Source of the DNA: Agromyces subbeticus DSM 16689
Lineage (GTDB): Bacteria > Actinomycetota > Actinomycetes > Actinomycetales > Microbacteriaceae
Length of the DNA: 64,000 nt
Assembly (NCBI RefSeq): GCF_000421565.1
Contig: NZ_ATXG01000001.1
Location: 186,001 to 250,000 of the forward strand
Direction: 5' to 3'
Shown here: positions 1 to 9,128 of the stretch, piece after piece
How positions within the stretch are numbered: the stretch's first letter is position 1
Layout of the letters: every line of letters starts with the position of its first letter
Notes under the pieces: generated by a model
What the model saw: only the letters and a program-made list of their open reading frames with translations
Database searches by the model: none
Told to the model about the DNA's origin: nothing
Made by a program: the position numbers and the translations under genes

Positions 1-2
1 TC

Positions 3-599
3 GCGACTCGCATGCACCAGCCGGTTGAGCTGCTTCGACGCCTTGAAGCAATCCCGTCCTACTACCTGCGCTACTTCTACCAGCACGATGCTGTCGTCCA
101 GGAGCAGCTGAACAGCCCAACTCGCGCGGAACAGGTCGCCGCGATGGAGGCCAAGCTGCTCGAGCTGTACGCAGATCCCGCAGTTGACACGAAACCCGAA
201 CTCCTCTCCAACCGTGGAGGCGAGTTCTATTCCGAAGCAGCAGTGCAGCTCGTGGCATCCCTCGTGTCCGACCGCGGCGACGTCCAGGTCGTAAACACGC
301 TGAACCAAGGCACCCTGCCCTTCCTGCCCGACGACTTCGTCATCGAGACGCCCGCGATCATCGGTGCCGGCGGGGCACGCCCGCTCGCGCAAGCACCGAT
401 CGAGCCGCGCTTCGCCGGCTTGATCGGACACGTTGCGGCGTACGAGCAGCTCGCCCTCGAGGCAGCTTTGCACGGGGGCCGTCAACGCGTGGCTGACGCA
501 CTCCTGGCCCACCCGCTCGTCGGGCAGTGGGATCTGGCCAACGATCTCACCGACCGTCTTCTCGCCGAGAACGCCGCATTCCTGCCATGGACAGCATGA
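3..599 (+). CDS. GH4 family 6-phospho-beta-glucosidase, C-terminal part (5' end outside window)
   Basis: This is the C-terminal part of a glycoside hydrolase family 4 enzyme. GH4 enzymes need NAD+ and a divalent metal and cleave by an oxidation-elimination route; the phospho-beta-glucosidase branch acts on 6-phosphorylated disaccharides in the cytoplasm. The segment RGGEFYSEAAVQLVASL, followed by a QVVNTLNQG stretch, is typical of that branch. The reading frame is open to the left edge, so the NAD-binding N-terminus and metal ligands are missing and the first in-window ATG (12) is not the real start. The stop overlaps the kinase start (ATGA at 596-599), so it is translationally coupled to an amino-sugar operon. 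The substrate could be phosphorylated chitobiose or cellobiose; this is not decidable here. Confidence 0.85.
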   Translation, partial: ATRMHQPVELLRRLEAIPSYYLRYFYQHDAVVQEQLNSPTRAEQVAAMEAKLLELYADPAVDTKPELLSNRGGEFYSEAAVQLVASLVSDRGDVQVVNTLNQGTLPFLPDDFVIETPAIIGAGGARPLAQAPIEPRFAGLIGHVAAYEQLALEAALHGGRQRVADALLAHPLVGQWDLANDLTDRLLAENAAFLPWTA

Positions 600-1636
600 C
601 CACGCCAACCCACGACGCGGTGGTTGCGATCGATGGTGGCAATTCAAAGACCGACGTCGCCGTCGTCCGAATCGACGGCGAGGTGCTGAGCATCATCCGC
701 TCGGGCGGCCACCGCCCGCACGCAAGCGGTGCGGACACCGCGGACGAAGAACTCCGCGCTGCCGTCAACGCTGCCGTCGCCGCAGCTGGACATCCGACGC
801 TCCTCGGCATCGGTGCCTATGTGGCCAACGCGGACTTCCCCGTCGAAGAACGCCTCCTGCTGGAGCGAATCCTCGCCTGGAAGCTTGCCCCAGAGGTGCG
901 GGTCGGCAACGACACACTGGCACTGCTCCGCTCCGGAGTGGCAGAACCCGTCGGTGTGGCCGTGGTCTGCGGCGCGGGAATCAACTGCGTCGGCCTCGGT
1001 CGGCGCGGCGAAGTGGCGAGGTTCCCGGCGATCGGGACCATCACTGGCGACTGGGGCGGAGGTTTCGACCTCGCGTTCGCCGCCATGTTCCACGCCACCC
1101 GGGCAGAAGACGGCCGCGGCTCGTGGACGCTGCTCAGCGAACTCATCGCACAGCACTTCGGGCACCCAACCGCACTCGGCGTCGCAGAAGCCGTACACCT
1201 CGGTGACATCGACCAAACACGCCTGCACGAGATCGTGCCGATCCTGTTCGATGCGGCAGCACTGGGCGACCGCATCGCCGGCGACATCGTCGAACGCCAA
1301 GCGCGAGAAGTCATCGCGATGGCGACGATCGCGTTGGACCGGGTCGGCCTGAACGACACCGACGCCGACGTGGTACTCGGCGGAGGGGTGCTCGCCGCCG
1401 ACTACCCGATGCTCAGCGAAGCGGTCCGCAACGGCATCGCCGCAACCCATCCTCAAGCGAACGTCATCGTGCCCGAGCTGTCACCGCTGGCGGGTTCGAT
1501 CCTGCTCTCCTTCGATGAACTCGCCTTGAACCCGGCGGACCGCTCGGCCGCCGAATCCCGAATCCGAACCTCATTGGCCCGCACGCAACGTCGCCACGAG
1601 CTCGGCATACCCACCGTTCCTTCATTCCAGCACTAA
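596..1636 (+). CDS. BadF/BadG/BcrA-type N-acetylglucosamine kinase
   Basis: ATP-dependent sugar kinase of the ASKHA superfamily, BadF/BadG branch, which includes eukaryotic-type and Vibrio GlcNAc kinases. The phosphate-1 loop reads VVAIDGGNSKTD at the N-terminus, a GAGINCVG phosphate-2-like motif sits near residue 130 and a GDWGGGFDL segment follows; the adenosine motif VVLGGGVL lies near residue 265. It would phosphorylate GlcNAc released in the cytoplasm, as the importer upstream of the glycosidase is ABC-type and does not phosphorylate. I chose ATG 596 because it overlaps the preceding stop as ATGA; an ATG at 587 is possible. Length (346 aa) is slightly above the family norm. The exact sugar (GlcNAc or GlcN) is inferred from the neighbours. 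Confidence 0.85.
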   Translation: MTTPTHDAVVAIDGGNSKTDVAVVRIDGEVLSIIRSGGHRPHASGADTADEELRAAVNAAVAAAGHPTLLGIGAYVANADFPVEERLLLERILAWKLAPEVRVGNDTLALLRSGVAEPVGVAVVCGAGINCVGLGRRGEVARFPAIGTITGDWGGGFDLAFAAMFHATRAEDGRGSWTLLSELIAQHFGHPTALGVAEAVHLGDIDQTRLHEIVPILFDAAALGDRIAGDIVERQAREVIAMATIALDRVGLNDTDADVVLGGGVLAADYPMLSEAVRNGIAATHPQANVIVPELSPLAGSILLSFDELALNPADRSAAESRIRTSLARTQRRHELGIPTVPSFQH

Positions 1637-1673
1637 GAACCCAACGCAACACAACCCCACGAAAGGACCGAAG

Positions 1674-3341
1674 ATGCTCCACAACAAAAGGCGTTTCCGC
1701 CTCATGGCCGCTGCAGGCCTCGCATCCGGGCTCGCCCTGCTCGCCTCCGGATGCACCCCGGCAAGCAGTGGCGCCGAAACCGAGAAGACGCTGACGGTCT
1801 TCGCCGGCGCGCAGACTCCGGTAGTCGCGAACTTCAACCCGTTCTCGCCCAACCCGCTCGCCGGTACCGTCGGTCTCGTCTACCAGCCCCTCTTCCACTT
1901 CAACCGGATGAGCTCGGAAGATCCGCACCCGCTGCTGGGCACGGACTATGCGTTCAGCGAGGACGGCCGGGAACTCACCGTCGAACTTCGCGACGACGTC
2001 ACGTGGAGTGACGGGGAACCGCTGACGGTCGACGATGTCATCTTCTCCTTCACCTACGAACTCTCGAAGCCGCAGACGCTCACCGAGGCCGTCGCCGTTG
2101 ACGAGAACACCGTCAAGCTGGTCTTCACCGACCCGCAGTTCGTGAATGTGGTCGGTCTGCTCGGCACAGCTCTGATCTACCCCAAACACATCTGGGAGAA
2201 GATCGAGGACCCCACCGCCGGCACCAACGAGGACCCGGTCGGCAGCGGCCCGTACCTGGTCGACGAACTCTCCGGCGGCGCGTACACCTTCGCAGCCAAC
2301 GAAGACTACTGGGACGAGGACAAGCCGGCGCTCAAGGAGCTCCGCTTCCTCGCCATCGACGGAAACCAGGCCGCGGAAGACCTCATCGCAGCAGGTGAAA
2401 TCGACTACACCTCGATCTTCACCCCGAACTACCAGTCGCTGGTCGACGGCGGAATGGGGTACATGGTGTTGCCCTCCGACCCGACCGTGCTCTACACCTG
2501 CGCCAACGCCGACCTCGGCTGCGTAGGCCCGCAGACGGACCCGGCGGTCCGCGAAGCGATCTACCTGGCGATCGACCGCACGACGATCACGGACAAGGCG
2601 TTCGTCGGCCTGACGACTCCCATGTCGCCGACGCTCGCGCTCCTCGGACGTGACGACATGTGGATCGGTGACGGGCAACCGCATGAAGCGCCTCAGGACC
2701 CCGACGCGGCCGCGGCCGGGAAAGTGCTCGAAGCTGCCGGCTACACCAAGAACGGTGACGGCATCTACGAGAAGGACGGAAAGCCCGTTGAACTGACGCT
2801 GAACTCCGTCGACGGGTGGACCGACTACAACAACACGGGCAAGTTGATCGAAGAGCAGGCGCTGGCTGCCGGAATCAAGATCACCGCCGGCACGTTCTCC
2901 TGGCAGGAGTTCTCCGACGGGCGTCAGACCGGGCAGTTCGAGTTGATCCTCGGCTACATGCAGACGACCCCGCTCGCCGACCCGTGGAAGATCTACAACG
3001 ACTTCCTGACCACGGACTTCACCGGACCGGTCGGTGAACAGCTGGACCCGAGTCACTTCAACTTCACCCGCTACTCCAACCCGATCGTCGATGAGGCGGT
3101 CAGGGCCGCATCAGCGACCGACGATGCGAGCGTCAAGGCGGCAGCGTACGACCGGATCCAGACCGAGATCGTTCGAGACCTGCCCTACATCCCGGTCAAC
3201 ATCAACGCGGCACAGACGTTCTACAACGACACCGATTTCACCGGATGGCCGACCGAGGATGACCTCTACGCCTACCAGCAGGTCGGGTCGGTGCTGGACA
3301 TGTCCTACATCCTGCAGAACCTCGCACCTGCTGGGAAGTAG
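1674..3341 (+). CDS. Family 5 solute-binding lipoprotein of an Opp/Dpp-type ABC importer
   Basis: Extracytoplasmic binding protein of the SBP_bac_5 (peptide/oligosaccharide) family, 555 aa. The start has a good Shine-Dalgarno (AAAGGA). The N-terminus is basic, then hydrophobic, with lipobox LASGC; Cys27 would be lipidated, anchoring the protein to the membrane. The body shows the usual features: a LVYQPLFHFN stretch, a TWSDGEPLTVDDVIFSF segment and a late YDRIQTEIVRDLPYIPV region. Family 5 proteins bind peptides, nickel or oligosaccharides such as chitobiose and cellobiose. With GH4, GH20, an amino-sugar kinase and NagB in the same operon, a chitooligosaccharide ligand is the best inference. 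Permease and ATPase genes follow directly. Confidence 0.9.
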   Translation: MLHNKRRFRLMAAAGLASGLALLASGCTPASSGAETEKTLTVFAGAQTPVVANFNPFSPNPLAGTVGLVYQPLFHFNRMSSEDPHPLLGTDYAFSEDGRELTVELRDDVTWSDGEPLTVDDVIFSFTYELSKPQTLTEAVAVDENTVKLVFTDPQFVNVVGLLGTALIYPKHIWEKIEDPTAGTNEDPVGSGPYLVDELSGGAYTFAANEDYWDEDKPALKELRFLAIDGNQAAEDLIAAGEIDYTSIFTPNYQSLVDGGMGYMVLPSDPTVLYTCANADLGCVGPQTDPAVREAIYLAIDRTTITDKAFVGLTTPMSPTLALLGRDDMWIGDGQPHEAPQDPDAAAAGKVLEAAGYTKNGDGIYEKDGKPVELTLNSVDGWTDYNNTGKLIEEQALAAGIKITAGTFSWQEFSDGRQTGQFELILGYMQTTPLADPWKIYNDFLTTDFTGPVGEQLDPSHFNFTRYSNPIVDEAVRAASATDDASVKAAAYDRIQTEIVRDLPYIPVNINAAQTFYNDTDFTGWPTEDDLYAYQQVGSVLDMSYILQNLAPAGK

Positions 3342-3391
3342 CAGCCAGTGACGATTCGAGGAGGAGTTCAGATGGTGTTGGGGAGCAGTCG

Positions 3392-4387
3392 ATGAAGTAT
3401 TACGCCCGACGCATCGCGTTCTACGCGGTCACCCTGTGGGCGGCGTTGACCCTCAACTTCTTCATCCCCAGGATGATGCCCGGCGACCCGGCTGACATAC
3501 TTCTTGCGAAGTTGGAGCGGGTCGGCCGGGACATCCCCCCAGGGGTGGAGCATTCCATCAGGCTCCTCCTCGGATCCGACACCGGAGAATCACTCTGGAC
3601 CCAGTACGTCACGTACCTTCAACGCATCTTCAGCGGTGACCTCGGTGTCTCCGTCACCCAGTACCCGGTGAGCGTGTCCACACTGATCAGCGAATCCTTG
3701 CCATGGACTATCGGCCTGGTCGGGCTGGCCACGCTGATCTCCTTCATCATCGGCATCGCCGGTGGCATCTGGATCGGATGGAAACGCGGCACCTGGCTCG
3801 ACGGTGTCATCCCCGCGTCGACGTTGCTCCAATCCGTGCCGTACTTCTGGCTCGCCCTGCTGCTCGTCTACTTCTTCTCAGTCCAGAACAGCTGGTTCCC
3901 CAGAATCCACGCCTACGGGCTTGAATTCACAGGCGGACCGGAGTGGTCGTGGGCGTTCGCGGGCTCCGTCATCTACTACGGCTTCCTGCCTGCGTTGACG
4001 ATCGTGTTGTCATCGTTCGGCGGATGGCTGCTCGGCATGCGGAACATGATGGTCTCGACCCTGTCGGACGACTACGTCACGACCGCGGAAGCGAAAGGGT
4101 TGAAGAACTCACGGGTGCTGCTCACCTACGCAGCTCGGAACGCGATCCTCCCATCGATCGCCGGCTTCGGCATTTCCCTCGGCTTCGTGGTCGCCGGGTC
4201 GATCGTCATGGAGCAAGTCTTCTCCTACCCAGGGATCGGAAAGCTCCTCATCCAAGCCGTTCAGAACAACGACTACGCGCTGATGCAGGGAATCTTCCTC
4301 ATCATCACGGTCACGGTTCTCGCGGCGAACTTCATCATGGACCTGGTGTACGGCTTCATCGACCCAAGGACGCGTCACAATGGATGA
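3392..4387 (+). CDS. Opp/Dpp-type ABC importer permease, DppB subfamily
   Basis: First inner-membrane permease of the importer, 331 aa, about six transmembrane helices. The N-terminal helix and the FFIPRMMPGDPADILL segment are the signature of OppB/DppB proteins, and the cytoplasmic EAA loop is visible as DDYVTTAEAKGLKNSRVLLTYAARNAILP near residues 230-258. ATG 3392 is preceded by GGGGAG. Its end overlaps the second permease by eight bases, which indicates coupled translation. It pairs with the next gene to form the translocation channel for the ligand of the upstream lipoprotein. Confidence 0.92.
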   Translation: MKYYARRIAFYAVTLWAALTLNFFIPRMMPGDPADILLAKLERVGRDIPPGVEHSIRLLLGSDTGESLWTQYVTYLQRIFSGDLGVSVTQYPVSVSTLISESLPWTIGLVGLATLISFIIGIAGGIWIGWKRGTWLDGVIPASTLLQSVPYFWLALLLVYFFSVQNSWFPRIHAYGLEFTGGPEWSWAFAGSVIYYGFLPALTIVLSSFGGWLLGMRNMMVSTLSDDYVTTAEAKGLKNSRVLLTYAARNAILPSIAGFGISLGFVVAGSIVMEQVFSYPGIGKLLIQAVQNNDYALMQGIFLIITVTVLAANFIMDLVYGFIDPRTRHNG

Positions 4388-5507
4388 GAGTGTTCGCGAG
4401 CACGAGCTCGCCAAATCAACAGAATCGGCGTCTCCTCGAGATGACTTCGCCGTCGACGGCTTGCCGCTCGAGGAACAGCCCGCCACGGTCGCGTTCGCGA
4501 ACACCGCGGCCGTCGCCGCCCGCGAAATCCCCGTGAAGCGGCGCATCCTCGCGAACCTGCCCCGTCGGTCGCCGAAGCTGATCGTCGGCCTGGTCCTCAC
4601 CTTCGGCATCGTCCTGTTCGGGATCATCGGCCCGTTCTTCGTGCAAGACCCGAAGTTCTCGGGGAACCCGTCACTGCAGCCACCGAGCCCGGAACACCTG
4701 CTCGGGACGACACAGCTCGGGTACGACGTGCTCGCACAACTCGCGTACGGCGCCCGAGGCTCACTCATGGTCGGCTTGATTGCTGGCATCATCGCCGTCG
4801 TGCTCTCGCTCGCGTTCGGCATCGTCGCCGGCTACTTCGGAGGATGGACTGACGAGTTCCTCTCGCTCGTAACCAACATCATGCTGGTGATCCCCGGATT
4901 GCCGTTGATCATCGTGATCGCCAGTTATGTCCCATCCCGCACCCTGCTCCTCGTCGCCCTCGTGCTCGGTCTGACCGGGTGGGCAGGATCAGCCGTGGTC
5001 CTCCGCTCACAGGCGAAATCGCTGCGCAACCGTGACTACGTTGCTGCCGCCCGCGTCGCCGGCGAGAAGCCGGTGCGCATCATCCTCGTCGAGATCCTGC
5101 CCAACCTGCTGCCGTTGCTCGCCGCCCAGTTCCTGTTCGCGGTGATCCTCGGCATCCTCGGCGAAGCAGGGCTCTCCTACCTGGGACTCGGCCCGGTTGG
5201 ATCCATCACCTGGGGCACGATGCTCAACGAAGCCCAGCTCGGAACAGCACTTTCAAGCGGCGCCTGGTGGTGGTTCATCCCACCCGGAGCGCTCATCGCC
5301 CTGCTCGGATGCGGGCTCTCGCTGATCAACTTCAGCATCGACGAGTACATCAACCCGAAACTGCGACTCGCACCCGCAGCCCAACGCAGCGTGCGAACGG
5401 CCCGGAAGGCCGGCCTTGAGGTCACGTCGAACCGCAACGTCAACGACGACGGCGTCATCATCGACGCCGAGAACGAGAACGAGAACGCGAAGAGGGTGGG
5501 CGAATGA
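4380..5507 (+). CDS. Opp/Dpp-type ABC importer permease, DppC subfamily
   Basis: Second permease of the importer, 375 aa. It has a long hydrophilic N-terminus (about 60 residues, rich in charged residues) before the first membrane helix, which holds LIVGLVLTFGIVLFGIIGPFF. The motif HLLGTTQLGYDVLAQLAYGARGSL is characteristic of OppC/DppC. The EAA loop appears as RDYVAAARVAGEKPVRIILVEILPN. The C-terminal tail ends in a run of acidic Glu-Asn pairs (DAENENENAK), an oddity likely in the cytoplasm. The stop overlaps the following ATPase start as ATGA. Confidence 0.92.
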   Translation: MDESVREHELAKSTESASPRDDFAVDGLPLEEQPATVAFANTAAVAAREIPVKRRILANLPRRSPKLIVGLVLTFGIVLFGIIGPFFVQDPKFSGNPSLQPPSPEHLLGTTQLGYDVLAQLAYGARGSLMVGLIAGIIAVVLSLAFGIVAGYFGGWTDEFLSLVTNIMLVIPGLPLIIVIASYVPSRTLLLVALVLGLTGWAGSAVVLRSQAKSLRNRDYVAAARVAGEKPVRIILVEILPNLLPLLAAQFLFAVILGILGEAGLSYLGLGPVGSITWGTMLNEAQLGTALSSGAWWWFIPPGALIALLGCGLSLINFSIDEYINPKLRLAPAAQRSVRTARKAGLEVTSNRNVNDDGVIIDAENENENAKRVGE

Positions 5508-6421
5508 CCATGATCCCGAAGACCAGCCCCGGCCCGCTCACCAGCCCCGGACACGACCGCTACGTCGACGCACTCACCCCGGTCCTCACCGCCCGCAACG
5601 TTTCGATCGAGTACGAAGTCACCCCGCCGGTGCACGCCGTGAAGAACGTGTCGCTCACCCTGCACCGAGGCGAAATCCTCGGCCTGGCCGGAGAATCCGG
5701 TTGCGGCAAGACCACCTTCGCCTACGGACTGAACAAACTCCTGAAGCCGCCCGCACTCATGCGCGCCGGTGAAGTGATCTTCCACGACGAATCCGGGAAG
5801 GACATCGACGTCGTCTCCCTCGAAGGCGACAACCTGCGCGCATTCCGGTGGGACAAGATCTCCATGGTCTTCCAAGGTGCGATGAACTCACTGAACCCGG
5901 TGATCAGCGTCCGCTCGCAACTCTTCGACGTGCTGACAACTCACCGGCCGAACATGACGAAGAAGCAGAAGGTCGCCCGCAGCCGGGAACTGCTGACCCT
6001 CGTCGGTGTAGACCCGGACCGCGTGAACAGCTACGCCCACGAGCTCTCCGGCGGCATGCGCCAACGCGTGATGATCGCGATGGCACTCGCCTTGCAGCCG
6101 CAGGTCATGATCATGGATGAACCGACGACGGCCTTGGACGTCGTCGTCCAGCGCGGAATCCTCCGCGAAGTGATGCGACTCCGCGAGGAGTTCAACTTCG
6201 CCGTCATCTTCATCACCCATGACCTGCCGATGCTCCTGGAGATCAGTGACAGGATCGCGGTCATGCTGCGCGGCGAAATCGTGGAGCTCGATACCTCCGA
6301 GGCGATCTACACAAAGCCGCAACATCCCTACACGCAGAAGCTCCTGGCTTCCTTCCCGAGCCTGACCGGTGAACGGGGAGATTTCGTGCGTACCGGTGAC
6401 CCAGCAGAAGGAAGGGGTTGA
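5504..6421 (+). CDS. Opp/Dpp-type ABC importer ATPase, DppD subfamily
   Basis: First nucleotide-binding subunit of the importer, 305 aa. Walker A is GESGCGKT (about residue 65), the Q-loop is MVFQGAMNSLNPV, the signature is ELSGGMRQRV and Walker B is VMIMDEPTTALD. The C-terminus has the Opp-type region (IYTKPQHPYTQKLL) that normally precedes a Cys-containing Fe-S or oligopeptide-specific tail; this tail is short here and ends soon after. It would hydrolyse ATP as a heterodimer with the next gene product. The start overlaps the permease stop by four bases. Confidence 0.92.
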   Translation: MTMIPKTSPGPLTSPGHDRYVDALTPVLTARNVSIEYEVTPPVHAVKNVSLTLHRGEILGLAGESGCGKTTFAYGLNKLLKPPALMRAGEVIFHDESGKDIDVVSLEGDNLRAFRWDKISMVFQGAMNSLNPVISVRSQLFDVLTTHRPNMTKKQKVARSRELLTLVGVDPDRVNSYAHELSGGMRQRVMIAMALALQPQVMIMDEPTTALDVVVQRGILREVMRLREEFNFAVIFITHDLPMLLEISDRIAVMLRGEIVELDTSEAIYTKPQHPYTQKLLASFPSLTGERGDFVRTGDPAEGRG

Positions 6422-6423
6422 GC

Positions 6424-7302
6424 ATGGGCTCACTCGAGGTTCGGAACCTGACCAAAGACTTCACGATCCGGAGCGGACTGAAACGCTCAAAGCTCCGTGC
6501 CGCGAACGACATCAACTTCGTCCTCGAACCTGGGAAGACCATCGCGATCGTCGGCGAGTCCGGCTCGGGCAAGTCCACGGTCGCCAGGATGATCGCGAAG
6601 CTCGAGCAGCCGACGTCTGGTGACATTCTGCTTGACGGCACCTCGAGCGCAACTCGGGGCCGCGCGCTCGTGGACTACCGCCATCAAGTGCAGATGGTGT
6701 TCCAGGACCCGTTCGCTTCGCTGAACCCGTTCCACACGGTCGAGCATCACTTGGAGCGGCCGCTGAAGCTTCACGGCGTCACCCGAGGGGCGCGTGAAAC
6801 GAAGGAACAGACGTACGAGCTGCTCGAGCGCGTGAACCTCACCCCTGCGAACGTCTTCGCCGCCAAGAAGCCGCACGAGATGTCCGGCGGTCAACGCCAA
6901 CGCGTCGCGATCGCACGCGCTCTCGCGCCTGGTGCACGGTTTCTGATCGCTGACGAACCCGTCTCGATGCTGGACGTGTCTATCCGGCTGTCGGTCCTGA
7001 ATCTCCTCGCCCGACTGCAGCGCGAAGACAACCTCGGGGTGCTCTACATCACACACGACCTGGCCACCGCCCGGCACTTCAGCGACGAGATCATTGTGAT
7101 GCTCCGCGGCAACATCGTCGAACGCGGGCCCTCCGACGAGGTCATCCTCAACCCGCGTCACGAATACACCGAGCTGCTTCTTGCCGCCGCACCGAACCCG
7201 AGCAACCACGGCAAGCTCCGCAGTGAAGTGCGCGCAGATCTCGCCTCGACAGGCCGTGGTTCACAGGACCCTCTCGCGCCGTCGGGGACATCTGTCCGCT
7301 GA
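6424..7302 (+). CDS. Opp/Dpp-type ABC importer ATPase, DppF subfamily
   Basis: Second nucleotide-binding subunit, 292 aa. Walker A is GESGSGKST, the Q-loop is MVFQDPFASLNP, the signature is EMSGGQRQRVAIARAL, and Walker B reads FLIADEPVSMLD. GAAGGG lies 7-12 bases before ATG 6424, so I prefer this start to the TTG at 6418, which overlaps the upstream stop. The signature and the ARNA-type C-terminal segment (NPRHEYTELLLAAAPNP) fit the DppF/OppF group. Completes a five-gene importer whose cargo, given the neighbours, is most likely an amino-sugar oligosaccharide. Confidence 0.92.
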   Translation: MGSLEVRNLTKDFTIRSGLKRSKLRAANDINFVLEPGKTIAIVGESGSGKSTVARMIAKLEQPTSGDILLDGTSSATRGRALVDYRHQVQMVFQDPFASLNPFHTVEHHLERPLKLHGVTRGARETKEQTYELLERVNLTPANVFAAKKPHEMSGGQRQRVAIARALAPGARFLIADEPVSMLDVSIRLSVLNLLARLQREDNLGVLYITHDLATARHFSDEIIVMLRGNIVERGPSDEVILNPRHEYTELLLAAAPNPSNHGKLRSEVRADLASTGRGSQDPLAPSGTSVR

Positions 7303-7374
7303 CGCGCTCCGCGCGCTGAACCTCTCAACATGCCGGTCACCGACACAGTGTCGCGCCGGGAAAGGACCAACCTG

Positions 7375-8955
7375 ATGCTTCTTCCTCGCCCGTTTGCGAA
7401 AACGCTTCTCCCTCATGCCCTGGACGAGCGGGTGACCGGTTATCTCCTCGACAGCTCATCCGGGGTCGCAGCGCCGGACGAGTTGTCGCAGGTCGCGACC
7501 TGGTTGCAGTCCGCACTGCGTCCCGCCACCGGTCTGCTCCTGGACCGAGACGCCGGTGGCGCCATCGCCCTCCAAGTCGATGACCTGCTGGGCGACGACG
7601 CCTACCGTCTTCAGGTCAGTCCTGAGGGTGTCCGGATCGCCGGCGGTTCCGCGGCTGGTGTGTTCTACGGCTGCCAGAGCCTCCTCCAGCTGTTGCCGCC
7701 CGCCATCTTCCGCCGCTCCCGCGTCACGGGTGTCAGCTGGGAGCTCTCTGCCGTCGAGGTCGAGGATGCGCCACGATTCGGCTGGCGCGGAGCGATGCTC
7801 GACGTTGCACGGCACTTCATGCCCAAACACGACCTACTTCGATTCATCGACCTCATGGCGATGCACAAACTCAACATCCTGCATCTCCACCTCACCGACG
7901 ACCAAGGCTGGCGCATCGAAATCAAACGGTACCCCTGGCTCACCGAGGTCGGCGCATGGAGGCTCGAATCGCAGGTCGGCGCCGACCCGAACGGACCCGG
8001 CGACGGCCGGCCACACGGGGGCTTCTACACCCAAGACGACATCCGCGAGATCGTTGCCTACGCCGCAGAACGATTCATCACCATCATCCCCGAGATCGAG
8101 TCACCCGGGCATGTACAGGCGGCACTCGCCGCATACCCCGAACTCGGCGTCACGGGCGCGGCACTCGACGTCTGGACCCGATGGGGCGTCAGCGAGAACG
8201 TCCTGAACGCAGAGGAATCCACCGTTGAGTTCTTCGCCAACGTCCTCGACGAAGTCATGGACCTCTTCCCGAGCCCCTTCATCGGAGTCGGCGGGGACGA
8301 ATGCCCGAAGAACCAATGGCGCAACGACCGCCGAGTTCAGGCGCGGATCACCGAACTCGGGCTCACTGACGAGACTGCACTTCAAGCCTGGTTCATCGCC
8401 CGCCTCAACGAGCGACTCACGGCACGCGGACGCAGGCTCTTCGGTTGGGACGAGATCCTAGAAGGCGAACTCCCGGCCGATGCGGTCGTGGCGTCCTGGC
8501 GCGGCATGACCGGTGCAGCGGTCGCAGCCCGGCGCGGACACAACGTGGTCGCCTGCCCGGATAACACTGTCTACCTCGACTACCGCCAGTCACTCGCACC
8601 AGACGAACCGATCCCAGTCGCCATTCCCCTCACCGTCGAAGACGTCTACCAATTCCAACCCATCCCGGACGGGCTGACCGACGACGAAGCCGAACGAATC
8701 CTCGGCGGCCAGGCGAACGTCTGGACCGAACACATGGACTCACCGCGCACAATCGACTACTTCGTCTTCCCCCGGATCTGCGCGATCGCGGAAGTGCTCT
8801 GGTCGGGACCGAGTCACAATTTCGCCGACTTCGCGGAACGGCTGGACGAGCACCTCGCCCGTCTCGACGCCGTCGGTGTCGAGTATCGCCGCTCAACGGG
8901 CCCGCTCCCATGGCAACGTCGGCCCGGTATCACTGGGCGACCCCATACGCGCTAG
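7375..8955 (+). CDS. Beta-N-acetylhexosaminidase, GH20 family (long form)
   Basis: GH20 enzymes remove terminal beta-GlcNAc/GalNAc by substrate-assisted catalysis. This copy has 526 aa with an N-terminal GH20b-like domain (about residues 1-130, ending near GGSAAGVFYGCQSLLQLLP) and a TIM-barrel (WRGAMLDVARHFMP, LHLHLTDDQGWRIEI). The catalytic Asp-Glu pair is in FIGVGGDECPK, where Gly replaces the first His of the common HxGGDE motif. The substrate-binding Trp is in GQANVWTEH. No signal peptide is visible, so it works in the cytoplasm on imported oligosaccharide, releasing GlcNAc for the kinase. GGGAAAGGA precedes ATG 7375; an upstream in-frame ATG at 7330 is less likely. Confidence 0.92.
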   Translation: MLLPRPFAKTLLPHALDERVTGYLLDSSSGVAAPDELSQVATWLQSALRPATGLLLDRDAGGAIALQVDDLLGDDAYRLQVSPEGVRIAGGSAAGVFYGCQSLLQLLPPAIFRRSRVTGVSWELSAVEVEDAPRFGWRGAMLDVARHFMPKHDLLRFIDLMAMHKLNILHLHLTDDQGWRIEIKRYPWLTEVGAWRLESQVGADPNGPGDGRPHGGFYTQDDIREIVAYAAERFITIIPEIESPGHVQAALAAYPELGVTGAALDVWTRWGVSENVLNAEESTVEFFANVLDEVMDLFPSPFIGVGGDECPKNQWRNDRRVQARITELGLTDETALQAWFIARLNERLTARGRRLFGWDEILEGELPADAVVASWRGMTGAAVAARRGHNVVACPDNTVYLDYRQSLAPDEPIPVAIPLTVEDVYQFQPIPDGLTDDEAERILGGQANVWTEHMDSPRTIDYFVFPRICAIAEVLWSGPSHNFADFAERLDEHLARLDAVGVEYRRSTGPLPWQRRPGITGRPHTR

Positions 8956-9128
8956 GAACGCGAGGAACACGTCGCCGGACTCGTCAGAGACCTCAAATAG
9001 CGGGAACGGCCGCTCACGTTCGGCGTGCACAGAACGCCGGCCCACCAACCCCGTGGCGGAGCGGCATCCCGGTATGTGCAGCGCAGCCTTTTTTTCGACA
9101 CTGCACACAACACAAGCAAGGAACCAGC

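Noticed and set aside
1464..3056. 530-aa minus-strand frame opposite the binding-protein gene
   Set aside because: Val/Asp/Arg-rich shadow; the plus strand has a lipobox, RBS and clear family motifs.
8893..9108. Small minus-strand frame before nagB
   Set aside because: Overlaps the end of the hexosaminidase gene and has no RBS or family motif; kept as spacer.
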